Shown piece after piece: positions 17,741-25,943 of a DNA stretch of 64,000 nt. Location: contig VMTE01000036.1 of NCBI GenBank assembly GCA_013791775.1, positions 124,001 to 188,000 of the forward strand, given 5' to 3'. The notes beneath the pieces were generated by a model. It saw nothing but the letters and a program-made list of their open reading frames with translations, was not told the DNA's origin and ran no database searches. This DNA comes from Hyphomonas sp. (GTDB lineage Bacteria > Pseudomonadota > Alphaproteobacteria > Caulobacterales > Hyphomonadaceae). The stretch's first letter is position 1. Every line of letters starts with the position of its first letter. Both the position numbers and the translations under genes were made by a program.

Positions 17741-18417
17741 ACCTGCGCATTGCCGGCCTCGGCCTTCTGTTCCTCGCGCTCGGGGCCTGCGCCACGCAGC
17801 CTGCACCGGTCATCGTGTATGGACCGCCGGTCGACTACGGTCCGCCGGGCGACGAACGCAATCCGCCCCAGGGGGCGTTCCAGCCGAACGCCTTCCTGCG
17901 CCAGTGCCTTGGCCTCGGCGTGTCGAACAGCCCACCGGTCGACGGCGAACACTGGGTCGTCGATTTCAAGCCGGTGATCGTGGTGGGGCAGGTGGTGCTG
18001 GTGACGGCGCCGGTGAACGATGTCTGTCTCGCCTCGGGATTCGGGCCGCGCAATGGTCGACCACATGACGGCATTGACCTCACCAGCAATCCGCCGGGTA
18101 CGGTCTATTCAGCGGCGCCGGGCCGTGTGATCGAGGCGCGCTGGTCGTCCGGCTACGGAAATCAGGTGCTGATCGATCACGGGCGCGGCGTGTACACGCG
18201 CTATGCCCACCTCGACACCATTGATCCCGCCGTGCAGCTTGGCGCGGCCATCGGGTATGGCCTCCCGGTGGGCCAGATGGGGGCGACGGGAAACGCCGAA
18301 GGACCGCACCTGCATTTCGAGATCCTGATGGGCAACTATGACAATCCGCAGGCCTCCAAGGGGCTCGCGCCGCAGGACCCGTTCAGCTTCCCAGCCTACG
18401 ACAATCTGGGCTATTGA
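17737..18417 (+). CDS. M23-family metallopeptidase lipoprotein
   Basis: A 226-residue exported lipoprotein that begins with GTG overlapping the previous stop (GTGA). Signal NLRIAGLGLLFLALGAC places the lipid cysteine near residue 18. The LytM/M23 zinc site is complete: RPHDGIDLT supplies His and Asp, YTRYAHLD and GPHLHFE supply the other histidines. It should cleave peptidoglycan peptide cross-bridges in the periplasm. A Pro/Tyr/Gly-rich linker precedes the domain. Confidence 0.9.
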   Translation: MNLRIAGLGLLFLALGACATQPAPVIVYGPPVDYGPPGDERNPPQGAFQPNAFLRQCLGLGVSNSPPVDGEHWVVDFKPVIVVGQVVLVTAPVNDVCLASGFGPRNGRPHDGIDLTSNPPGTVYSAAPGRVIEARWSSGYGNQVLIDHGRGVYTRYAHLDTIDPAVQLGAAIGYGLPVGQMGATGNAEGPHLHFEILMGNYDNPQASKGLAPQDPFSFPAYDNLGY

Positions 18418-18437
18418 GGCACAGGGAGGATCTGGAC

Positions 18438-19031
18438 ATGCCCCGCCATTCGAGGAAGGCCGCAGCCCGCCGGCTGGCCGTAATGCTGGTCGCCGGCCTC
18501 GTCCTGACAGCCTGCGCCTGCTTCCCCTTGCGATCGCAGCCGTCGGGGCCGACCGCCGCGCAGGCCGAGACCTTCGGCGCGCTGGCCGGCCTCGCCGGCA
18601 AGACCTGGCGCAGTGAAGCGGTCGGGGCAGGGGAAGCCGGTCCGGCAGACATTTCCGCCTGGAGCTGGGCACTCGGCGGCCGGGTCATGGTCAACCACCA
18701 TGCCCTCGAAGACGGCTCTTATGGCGGCGTCACGCATGTGTACGAGAATGCCCAGACCGGCAGTCTCGAATATGTCTACGTCACCAGCGCCGGCTTCCAC
18801 ACGACCGGCAGCTTCCTGCTCGGCGAAGATGGCAGTTGGACCGCCGAGGAGGCGGTCAGCGGCCATGACACGATCACCCGTGTGCGCTCGACGGGGCGGA
18901 TGACGCCGGACGGCCGGATGGCGATGACATCGGATTATTTTGCCAATGGCGAATGGTCGCCGGGACGCAACGTGGTCTACGTGCCGGTTGTCGCAAAGAT
19001 CCCCGAGATCACCGGCAAGCTCGCCGAATGA
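18438..19031 (+). CDS. Lipoprotein of unknown function (heme/lipid-binding-like barrel?)
   Basis: A 197-residue protein starting MPRHSRKAAARRLAV; GGGAGG lies 8 bases before this ATG, which decides against an in-frame TTG 24 bases earlier. The signal ends in VLTAC (with a second Cys two residues on). The mature part (LAGLAGKTWRSEA... GGRVMVNHHALEDGSYGGVTHVYENAQTGSLEYVYVTSAGFHTTGSF) alternates strands as in DUF1579-like barrels, but no family is confidently recognised. Stop overlaps the DUF6498 start by 4 bases. Confidence 0.7.
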   Translation: MPRHSRKAAARRLAVMLVAGLVLTACACFPLRSQPSGPTAAQAETFGALAGLAGKTWRSEAVGAGEAGPADISAWSWALGGRVMVNHHALEDGSYGGVTHVYENAQTGSLEYVYVTSAGFHTTGSFLLGEDGSWTAEEAVSGHDTITRVRSTGRMTPDGRMAMTSDYFANGEWSPGRNVVYVPVVAKIPEITGKLAE

Positions 19032-19702
19032 AAGGGCGATTCCTTGATCCGTCCGAGATCGCACGGGCCTATCGCGATCCGCTCTCCTGGGTCAGCCTGG
19101 CGGTCGACCTGCTCCCCGTCGTGGCGGTGTTCGCGTTTGGCTGGGCGGCGACGCCCTTGGTCGCGCTCTATTGGCTCGAGAACCTCGTCATCGGCGTTTT
19201 CACGGTCCTGCGGATGGTGGGCACCGCCATCGCGTCCTCGGTCAGCTTCGTCATGGCGCTGTTCACGGTGCCCTTCTTCTTCTTCCACTACGGCCTGTTC
19301 TGCTTCGGGCACGGCGTATTCCTGAACGCCTTCGCGACCGGCGGAAACGGCGGATCGCCCGACCCGCTCGGCCTCATCCGCTGGGCGTTCGGAACGGCGC
19401 CGGAGATGTGGTGGTTCGTCAGCGCGATCGCGGCGGTCAGCAGTATCTACCTCCTGGTCGATTTTTTTGGCCGCGGCGAATACAAGACCAGCAATCCCGG
19501 CACGGAGATGTTCGCGCCCTACGGACGGATCGTGACGTTGCACATCGCGATCATCCTCGGCGCAGCCGTGGCCTTCACGATGGACGAGCCGCTGCTCGGC
19601 GTGCTGCTGCTGATCTTTATCCGCGTCATCTTCGGCGTGATCGTCACAGTCATGCGCCGGCGCAAGCGGGACGCCCAAGTGGCCCCAATCGGCGCGCCAT
19701 GA
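19028..19702 (+). CDS. DUF6498-type integral membrane protein
   Basis: A 224-residue protein with about six membrane helices. WVSLAVDLLPVVAVFAFGW, ALYWLENLVIGVFTVLRM (the conserved YWxEN of DUF6498), and a phenylalanine-rich PFFFFHYGLFCFGHGVFL are visible; the end is a basic RRRKRD tail. Function unknown. ATG at 19028 overlaps the preceding stop (ATGA), and its own stop overlaps the TRIC start, so expression is likely translationally coupled. Confidence 0.82.
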   Translation: MKGRFLDPSEIARAYRDPLSWVSLAVDLLPVVAVFAFGWAATPLVALYWLENLVIGVFTVLRMVGTAIASSVSFVMALFTVPFFFFHYGLFCFGHGVFLNAFATGGNGGSPDPLGLIRWAFGTAPEMWWFVSAIAAVSSIYLLVDFFGRGEYKTSNPGTEMFAPYGRIVTLHIAIILGAAVAFTMDEPLLGVLLLIFIRVIFGVIVTVMRRRKRDAQVAPIGAP

Positions 19703-20331
19703 ACCCCATCCTGATCCTCGACTATGCCGGCATCGCCCTGTTTGCAGCGACCGGCGCGCTGGCGGCGTCGCGCAAGCAGCTCGACATCATCGGCTTCCTG
19801 TTCTTCGCCGGCATGACGGCGGTGGGCGGCGGCACGGTGCGCGATCTCATTCTCGGCGTGCCGGTGTTCTGGGTGGCCAATCCGGCCTACCTCATCGTCT
19901 GCGCGGTGACGGCGGTGGTCGTGTACCTGACAGCGCACCTGTTCGAGTCCCGCTACAAGCTGTTGCTCTGGCTCGATGCCATCGGGCTCGCGGCCTATTG
20001 CGTGTTCGGCGCGTGGAAGGGTCTGGAGGTGACCGGCTCTCCGGTGGTGGCGATCGTTATGGGCGTGTTGACGGCGACCTTCGGCGGCGTGCTGCGCGAC
20101 CAGCTGGCGGGGGAGCCTTCGGTCCTGCTGCGGCCGGAAATCTACATCACCTGCGCGCTGGCCGGCGCGGCGCTCTATACCGGGCTCCACTTCGCCGGCC
20201 TGGCGTTGATGTGGGCAGCCGTGCCGGCCGCGTTGGCCGCTTTCGCCATCCGGGGTGGGGCGTTGCGGTTCGGCTGGTCCTTTCCGCCCTACAAGGCCCG
20301 GCCCGGCCGAAAGCCGGAAGACATTCCCTGA
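19699..20331 (+). CDS. TRIC / UPF0126 cation channel protein
   Basis: A 210-residue protein of the UPF0126 (YadS/TRIC) family, homologous to trimeric intracellular cation channels, with seven predicted helices in two inverted repeats. Each repeat shows the glycine-rich core: GMTAVGGGTVRDLIL in the first and GVLTATFGGVLRDQLAG in the second, the conserved GGG/xxRD pattern. Likely a potassium-conducting inner-membrane channel. Last gene of the FMO operon, its ATG overlapping the DUF6498 stop. Confidence 0.92.
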   Translation: MNPILILDYAGIALFAATGALAASRKQLDIIGFLFFAGMTAVGGGTVRDLILGVPVFWVANPAYLIVCAVTAVVVYLTAHLFESRYKLLLWLDAIGLAAYCVFGAWKGLEVTGSPVVAIVMGVLTATFGGVLRDQLAGEPSVLLRPEIYITCALAGAALYTGLHFAGLALMWAAVPAALAAFAIRGGALRFGWSFPPYKARPGRKPEDIP

Positions 20332-20399
20332 GCGAACAAAGTTGACGCTTGGTGACGCCCGGTGCAGGGTGATTCTTTATTAAGTTCAGGGTACAAAGC

Positions 20400-21023
20400 A
20401 TGGCGGACATTGAGGCGGACACGCACGCAGGCGGCAAACGGGCCAATACCAAGGCGGCCAACCGCCGGGCAATCCTGACGGCGGCCCGGCGCATCTTCGC
20501 GCTGATCGGCTACGAAGCCACCACGGTGCGCGACATCATCCGCGAGACCGATCTCGCGTCGGGGACGTTCTACAACTACTTCAAGTCGAAGGAGGAAGTC
20601 TTCCAGGCGATTGCCGAAGATTCCACCCAGCGGTTCCGGGCGCATCTGTCCGATGTGCGGGCGCGGGCGAATGCGCTCGAAGACTATATCCCGAACGCCT
20701 TCAATGCCTATTTCAGCTTCATCGCACGCGAGAATGAAGAGGCCATCCGGGCCGGCGCGCCGCATCTGGCGCTGATCGGCGTGCGGGTCGACACGCCGGA
20801 AATGCTGGCTGTTGCCGAGGAGATCCGCACGGATCTCGAGCGCGCCCTGACCGATGATGCGGCAGCGGGCCTCGATCTCGAATATCTCACGGCGGCCGCT
20901 ATCGGCATCGCCCGCGAAATGGGCGACTACATGCTGCAACGCCGGCCCGTGGATGTGGAGGGCGCGACGCGGTTTGCCTCGAACCTGGTGCTGGCCGGCG
21001 CCCGGGACATGATCCGCCGCTGA
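20400..21023 (+). CDS. TetR-family transcriptional regulator
   Basis: A 207-residue regulator with the TetR helix-turn-helix at about 22-68: RRAILTAARRIFALIGYEATTVRDIIRETDLASGTFYNYFKSKEEVF. The C-terminal ligand domain (REMGDYMLQRRPVDVEGATRFASNLVLAGARDMIRR) resembles regulators of fatty-acid or acyl-CoA enzymes but does not name a ligand. It is followed by 97 bases, then an HSL-type hydrolase and a quinone reductase on the same strand, which are plausible targets. No clear Shine-Dalgarno before the ATG. Confidence 0.9.
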   Translation: MADIEADTHAGGKRANTKAANRRAILTAARRIFALIGYEATTVRDIIRETDLASGTFYNYFKSKEEVFQAIAEDSTQRFRAHLSDVRARANALEDYIPNAFNAYFSFIARENEEAIRAGAPHLALIGVRVDTPEMLAVAEEIRTDLERALTDDAAAGLDLEYLTAAAIGIAREMGDYMLQRRPVDVEGATRFASNLVLAGARDMIRR

Positions 21024-21120
21024 GCCTGCCCGCGCCATTCTAACCGGCGCCGCAGCACCCCTTGGCGGCGCACGCGAAGCGGACCATCATCATTACCAAA
21101 CCCAGAAGGAAATTGTCGCC

Positions 21121-22170
21121 ATGAGCCTCCAGCGCTTCCTCGCGAGAGCATTTGCCAGCCTGCCCGGAAACCTGATCGTCAAGATGACGGGCGGTACGCC
21201 GATCACGGTCGAAGGACGCACGCTGGAGCCCCAACTGCAGCTCGCGGCGTGGAACGGTCGCAACGCGCCGCCCCTGTCGTCCATGCCGGCCGAAACGGTG
21301 CAGGAGGCCATGAAGGCTCAGTTCGCCTTGCTGGCCGATGTGCCGAGCGAAGGCGCGAGCGTCACCGAGCTGACGATCCCCGGCCCGGATGGCAACGCGA
21401 TTCCCGCGCGGCTGTACCGGCCATCGGCTCAGGATCCGCGCCATCCGCTGATCGTCTACTTCCATATGGGCGGCGGCGTGATCGGCGATCTCGACACATG
21501 CCACGCCTGGTGCGCCATGCTGGCACTCGGCGCGCAGGCGCCGGTGCTGTCGGTCGATTACCGGCTGGCGCCGCAGCATGTGTTCCCGGCGGGGCTGAAC
21601 GATTGCATCGCGGCCTACAAGTGGGGCGTGGCCAATGCGCCCCGGTTTGGCGCCCCGGGCGGCAAGGCGGCCGTGGGCGGCGACAGCATGGGCGGCAACT
21701 TCTCGGCCATCATCAGCCAACTGATGAAACGCGAGGGCGGACCGTTGCCCGCGTTGCAGCTGCTGATCTACCCGGCCATCGACATATCGAAGGATTACCG
21801 CTCCAAGAAATCCTTCGCGAAATCCTTCCCGCTCGATGTGGACACGATGGACTGGTTCATGGCGCAATACCTGCCGGCGGGCACGGACACCACGGATCTG
21901 AGGGTCTCGCCGGGGCAGGAGAAGGATCTCTCCGGCCTGCCGCCGGCCGTGGTGATCACTGCCGGGCATGATCCGCTCTCGGACGAGGGCGACGAGTATG
22001 CTGCGCGCCTGAACGCAGCCGGGGTTCCGGTGGTTCACAAACGCTATGACAGCCTGGCGCATGCCTTCACGTCGTTCACCCTGATCTCGCCCGGCTCCCG
22101 CGCAGCCTGCCACGAGATTGCCGAGATGGTGCACGATGTCTTCGCCAGGGCCGCGCGCGCCTCCGCATGA
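21121..22170 (+). CDS. Alpha/beta hydrolase, hormone-sensitive-lipase family
   Basis: A 349-residue esterase-type enzyme. The nucleophile elbow is GGDSMGGN, the acid is in GHDPLSDEG, and the histidine in SLAHAF. The oxyanion motif normally written HGGG reads HMGGG (YFHMGGGVIGDLDT), with Met in place of the first Gly; YRLAPQHVFPAGLND follows as usual in family IV esterases. AGAAGGA precedes the ATG. The stop overlaps the next gene by 4 bases, so it is cotranscribed with the quinone reductase. Confidence 0.9.
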   Translation: MSLQRFLARAFASLPGNLIVKMTGGTPITVEGRTLEPQLQLAAWNGRNAPPLSSMPAETVQEAMKAQFALLADVPSEGASVTELTIPGPDGNAIPARLYRPSAQDPRHPLIVYFHMGGGVIGDLDTCHAWCAMLALGAQAPVLSVDYRLAPQHVFPAGLNDCIAAYKWGVANAPRFGAPGGKAAVGGDSMGGNFSAIISQLMKREGGPLPALQLLIYPAIDISKDYRSKKSFAKSFPLDVDTMDWFMAQYLPAGTDTTDLRVSPGQEKDLSGLPPAVVITAGHDPLSDEGDEYAARLNAAGVPVVHKRYDSLAHAFTSFTLISPGSRAACHEIAEMVHDVFARAARASA

Positions 22171-23138
22171 AGGCGCTGGTCTGCAGCGCGCTGCAGCCGG
22201 ACTATGCCGGTGTGGCGCTTGAGGAGCGGCCCGTTCCGGAGCCCGGACCGTCAGAGGTCCGGGTACGGATCAAGGCGGCGAGCCTGAACTTTCCGGATCT
22301 CCTGATGACGGAAGGCAAGTACCAGTTCAAGCCGGACCTGCCTTTCGTGTTGGGCATGGAGTTTGCCGGTGAGGTCGACGCGCTGGGTGAGGGCGTGACG
22401 GATTTTGCGCCGGGCGAAGCGGTGGTGGGCGGCAACAAGATCGGGGCGTTCTCCGAATTTGCCGTCGTGCCGGCGGCGGTGGTGCGCAGGAAGCCGGCGT
22501 CGATCAGCTTTGCGGCAGCGGCCAGTTACAGCGCGGCCTACCTCACCGCCTATGTGGCGCTCATCCGGCGCGGCAACCTGCAACCGGGTGAAACACTTCT
22601 GGTGCACGGCGCGAGCGGCGGTGTCGGCCTCGCGGCGGTCGATGTGGGCCGCCTGCTGGGCGCAGTCGTGATCGCAACGTCGGCCTCAGCTGCCAAGCGC
22701 GACATCCTCAAGGCCTACGGCGCCGATCATGTCCTGCCGGAGTCCGGCTTCCGCGAAGCGGTCAAGGCGCTCACCGGCGGGCGCGGCGCGGATGTAATCT
22801 TCGATCCGGTAGGCGGCGATGTGTTTGACGAAAGCGTGCGCTGCATTGCGTTCGATGGCCGGCTGCTGGTCATCGGGTTCGCCTCGGGGCGCATTCCGTC
22901 CGTGGCCGTCAACATGCCGCTGATCAAGGGCTTCTCGGTGGTCGGCGTGCGCGCCGGCGAGTATGGCCGCCGGTTCCCGGAACGCGGGCGCGAGAACATG
23001 GCGGCGATCTGGAAATGGGCAGAAGAGGGCAAGGTGCATCCGCGCATCCATGCCAGGGTGCCCCTCAGCGACTGGCGCCGCGCATTCGACATGATGCGCA
23101 GCCGCGAAGTGGTCGGCAAGGTCGTGATCGAGATGTGA
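22167..23138 (+). CDS. NADPH:quinone oxidoreductase (zinc-free MDR family)
   Basis: A 323-residue medium-chain reductase of the quinone-oxidoreductase type. LNFPDLLMTEGKYQFKPDLPFVLGMEFAGEV is the family N-terminus; the NADPH fold has LLVHGASGGVGLAAVDVGRLLGA (AxxGxxG) and no zinc-ligand cysteines are present. Reduces quinones or enones with NADPH in the cytoplasm. Coupled to the hydrolase gene through an ATGA overlap; convergent with the SLATT-like gene with no intervening base. Confidence 0.92.
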   Translation: MKALVCSALQPDYAGVALEERPVPEPGPSEVRVRIKAASLNFPDLLMTEGKYQFKPDLPFVLGMEFAGEVDALGEGVTDFAPGEAVVGGNKIGAFSEFAVVPAAVVRRKPASISFAAAASYSAAYLTAYVALIRRGNLQPGETLLVHGASGGVGLAAVDVGRLLGAVVIATSASAAKRDILKAYGADHVLPESGFREAVKALTGGRGADVIFDPVGGDVFDESVRCIAFDGRLLVIGFASGRIPSVAVNMPLIKGFSVVGVRAGEYGRRFPERGRENMAAIWKWAEEGKVHPRIHARVPLSDWRRAFDMMRSREVVGKVVIEM

Positions 23139-24140
23139 TCAGAGCCGGTAGTTGATCGACTTCGACGCATCGCAGAATTCCTCCAGCTCGCCGAGCGCGA
23201 TGCGCTCCATCTGCGGAACGACGATGTCGAGCGAGGCGCCGCGCTCGATACGGCGTTCGATTTCGGCAATGTCCTCACGATAGCGCACGAAGCGGGCGGC
23301 GGAAGGGTCCGTCAGCGACGCATTATCGAGCACGGTCTTCGAGATCGACAGGACGAAAGCGGATATGGCGAGGAAGTCCACCCAGGCGCTGATCGGCATG
23401 CCGGGCACGATCTTGGCGAGCAGCGACAGCAGCACGAGACAGGCCCCTGAAAAGTAGAGAATGTCGGCGGCCGAGTGGAAGGCGCGGCGGTTTTCCCGCA
23501 GGCGGTGCAATTCGGCGGCCGCGAAACGGTCCTGATAGAGCAGGCGCAGCTCGCGGTAGGCTATCGTCGCTTCACTGATGATTGCGGGGTCGGCCGGGCC
23601 CGGGCCCGGCTCCGGCACCGCGACACATTTTTCAGGCACAAAGGCCTCGAAGATCGAGATACCCATGTTGAGCTCGCTCTCGAGCTTGGCGAGTTCCTCG
23701 GCGCTCAGCTTCCGGGTGCGGGCCGCGAGGTCGGCTTCATCCGGTGCCGTGGCGGCGAGGCTGTAAGCCTGGAACTTGATCGAGCGCAGGCGTTCGCAGG
23801 CGAAGCGATTGACCAGCCATTTGCTCTTGAGCTGGGCGATCAGAGAGAAGACCTGCGCGGCGATGCCGACAGCGGCGGCAACGGCCGCAGCCATGCCGAT
23901 CGCCGGATCGGCCCCGCCCTTGAACAATAGCGCCTCGGCAATGGTGTATATCGCGCTGCCACCGATCAGCACCATTGAGACGAGGCCGAGCCGGTGGAAC
24001 ATCTTCTTGCCCGCGATCGACAGCGCCTCATGCCGCGAGAATGCGGACTCGACGGCGTCGTTCTTCAGGAGGGGCGTGATGTTGGCAAAGCGCTCAAGCA
24101 TCGCGGGCGTGGGAAAGACGTCCCGGTTCGGTTCCTGCAT
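23139..24140 (-). CDS. Membrane protein with two SLATT/DUF4231-like units
   Basis: A 333-residue protein made of two similar halves. Each has a basic helix, a pair of membrane helices (about 51-72 and 79-102; 226-247 and 253-270), and an acidic helix. The first half ends SKWLVNRFACERLRSIKFQAYSL and the second ends MERIALGELEEFCDASKSINYRL, both resembling the cytoplasmic helix of SLATT (SMODS/SLOG-associating 2TM effector) and DUF4231 proteins. SLATT domains are predicted pore-forming effectors in nucleotide-signalling conflict systems; no nucleotidyltransferase, SLOG or TIR gene is adjacent here. Lies 29 bases downstream of an SDR gene on the same strand. Confidence 0.55.
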   Translation of the reverse strand: MQEPNRDVFPTPAMLERFANITPLLKNDAVESAFSRHEALSIAGKKMFHRLGLVSMVLIGGSAIYTIAEALLFKGGADPAIGMAAAVAAAVGIAAQVFSLIAQLKSKWLVNRFACERLRSIKFQAYSLAATAPDEADLAARTRKLSAEELAKLESELNMGISIFEAFVPEKCVAVPEPGPGPADPAIISEATIAYRELRLLYQDRFAAAELHRLRENRRAFHSAADILYFSGACLVLLSLLAKIVPGMPISAWVDFLAISAFVLSISKTVLDNASLTDPSAARFVRYREDIAEIERRIERGASLDIVVPQMERIALGELEEFCDASKSINYRL

Positions 24141-24169
24141 ACTTTACCCCCCCCGTCGCAGCGCCCTGT

Positions 24170-25072
24170 TTATACGGTCCGCTTGGCCTTGTCCTGTGCG
24201 TTCGTGGCTTCGATCGCGGCGCGGGCAGCGGCCCATTGCGCGTCGTCCCAGGCGGTGAGCATGGAGAAGTTGCCGCCGGAGGCGTTGTACATGGCGCCGT
24301 CGATCGCGATGGTCTGGCCGTTGATGTATTCGGCGCCGGGCGCCATCAGCAGCACGGCGAGGTTCACCAGTTCGTGCATCTCGCCGACGCGGCCCATCGG
24401 GTTGGCCACGCCCCGGTCCATGCTTGAGCCCATGTCGGCGTCCGGCGACAGGCGTTTGGACATGCCCTCGGTCGGGAAGGGACCGGGCGCAATCGCGTTG
24501 AAGCGAAGGCCGTAGCGGCCCCACTCGACGGCGAGCGATTGGGTCATGGTGTTGACGGCCGCCTTCGACATCGCGGAGGGCACGACGAAGGGCCCGCCAT
24601 TCCACACCCAGGTCGTCAGGATCGAGCAGACATTGCCGCGCGTCTTGCCGGCGATCCAGCGCTTGCCGATATCCTGCGTCATGTAGAACGTGCCGCGGAA
24701 GACGATGTTGGAGATGGCGTCGAAGCCGCGGATCGAGAGGTCCTCGGTGCGGGAGATGAAATTGCCGGCAGCATTGTTGATCAGGCCGGTGAGGGGGCCG
24801 TGCTTTGCCCAGATCTCGTCGTTCATGTCATGGATCGCTTCGGCGACGCGGATGTCGCAGGCATGCGGCACGACCTTGCCGCCATGCTTGTCCATCAACT
24901 CGCGGGCGGTCTCCTCGCAGACCCCGCCGCGCCGGCCGCAGATGTGGACTTCGGCGCCGAGCTTCAGGAAGCCTTCGGCCATTTCCTTGCCGAGTCCGGT
25001 GCCGCCGCCGGTAACGAGAATACGCTCGTTCCGCATCAGCCCGTCCTTGAACATCAGTTTTGACGTGTCCAT
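24170..25072 (-). CDS. SDR oxidoreductase, 2,4-dienoyl-CoA reductase-like
   Basis: A 300-residue short-chain dehydrogenase with the cofactor motif LVTGGGTGLGKEMAEGF (TGxxxGxG) and INNAAGNF, the sequence typical of DECR/TER-type SDRs. In the usual YxxxK position it reads SAMSKAAV, so the classic tyrosine is replaced, as in eukaryotic 2,4-dienoyl-CoA reductases, while the lysine is kept. Likely reduces an unsaturated acyl-CoA with NADPH. ATG 25072 has GGAGG five bases upstream; the frame is open further but that would overlap the divergent DUF2147 gene. Confidence 0.85.
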   Translation of the reverse strand: MDTSKLMFKDGLMRNERILVTGGGTGLGKEMAEGFLKLGAEVHICGRRGGVCEETARELMDKHGGKVVPHACDIRVAEAIHDMNDEIWAKHGPLTGLINNAAGNFISRTEDLSIRGFDAISNIVFRGTFYMTQDIGKRWIAGKTRGNVCSILTTWVWNGGPFVVPSAMSKAAVNTMTQSLAVEWGRYGLRFNAIAPGPFPTEGMSKRLSPDADMGSSMDRGVANPMGRVGEMHELVNLAVLLMAPGAEYINGQTIAIDGAMYNASGGNFSMLTAWDDAQWAAARAAIEATNAQDKAKRTV

Positions 25073-25136
25073 CCGTTCCTCCCTGTCGATCAATCGCCTA
25101 TAACGAACCATAACGTCGCTTTTGGAGGAAGCAGCC

Positions 25137-25553
25137 ATGAATCGGTTGATCGTCGCGGTTCTCGTTGCGTCAGGCCTTTGCGGCGCGGCCTCTGCGGACA
25201 CCAAGGATGTGTTCGGCACTTTCGCCACGGTCGATGGATCGTCCCACATCGTGATCACCGATTGCGGTGATGGCAGCCCGTGCGGACGGGTGGTCTGGTT
25301 CGATCCCGTCAAGCTGGAGTCCGGTGTCAGGGTTGAGGACGCCCGGGACGCCAAAGGCAACAAGATCCTCGGGCTGCTTCTCCTGACCGGCTTCTCGGAA
25401 AAGTCATCGGACTGGCGCGGTGGCACGATCTACGATCCGGAAGACGGCAAGGTCTACGCCTCGCGCCTGAAGCGCCGGGGTGACGGCAAACTCGAGGTCA
25501 AAGGGTGTATCGGCCCGGTCTGCCAGACCCAGATCTGGAAGCCGGTCTCCTGA
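25137..25553 (+). CDS. DUF2147 exported protein
   Basis: A 138-residue secreted protein: signal 1-20 (MNRLIVAVLVASGLCGAASA-D). The mature domain starts DVFGTFATVDGSSHIVITDCGDGSPCGRVVWFDP and ends EVKGCIGPVCQTQIWKPVS, the DUF2147 pattern with its paired cysteines and W residue. This small barrel occurs widely in proteobacteria with unknown ligand. GGAGG lies 8 bases before the ATG. Divergent from the SDR across 64 bases. Confidence 0.88.
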   Translation: MNRLIVAVLVASGLCGAASADTKDVFGTFATVDGSSHIVITDCGDGSPCGRVVWFDPVKLESGVRVEDARDAKGNKILGLLLLTGFSEKSSDWRGGTIYDPEDGKVYASRLKRRGDGKLEVKGCIGPVCQTQIWKPVS

Positions 25554-25571
25554 TGGCGCGGCAGGTCTCCG

Positions 25572-25943
25572 CTATCGGCGGAAAGGCAGGCGGATAAGCC
25601 GCCAGATCGCCCAGACCGGCAGTACGATTACCGTGCCGGCGAGGGCGGGTTTCCAGAAACTCTCGAAGGCCCAGCCGAGCGCGGTCAGTGCGCGGTGGAT
25701 GATGGCGGTGAAGGCGCCGCCAGCATCGAACGTCGCGCCGCCGGGTGCATAGTCGAAGGCCAGCACGAAAAATCCGGCCAGTGTGCTGAGGGCCAGAAGG
25801 CGCAAGGCCTGGCCGGCGGACAGGCTGAAGGCGCGCACGTACCAGGGCCTCGGCGGCGTAGCGGCCTCCGCGGCAGGAACTGCGGGCGCCGGCGCCTCGG
25901 GCGCGGCGTCCTCCGGCGGCGGTGTCTCAGTGGGCTTCGTCAT
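25572..25943 (-). CDS. DUF6460-like small membrane protein
   Basis: A 123-residue protein with a Pro/Ala/Glu-rich cytoplasmic head (residues 1-33) and two membrane helices (about 45-63 and 92-112), ending RLIRLPFRR. The layout LRLLALSTLAGFFV... WAFESFWKPALAGTVIVLPVWAIWRLIR resembles DUF6460 of alphaproteobacteria. Overlaps the end of the MscS gene by 17 bases in another frame, so it is the last gene of the TspO-like/MscS operon. Confidence 0.7.
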   Translation of the reverse strand: MTKPTETPPPEDAAPEAPAPAVPAAEAATPPRPWYVRAFSLSAGQALRLLALSTLAGFFVLAFDYAPGGATFDAGGAFTAIIHRALTALGWAFESFWKPALAGTVIVLPVWAIWRLIRLPFRR

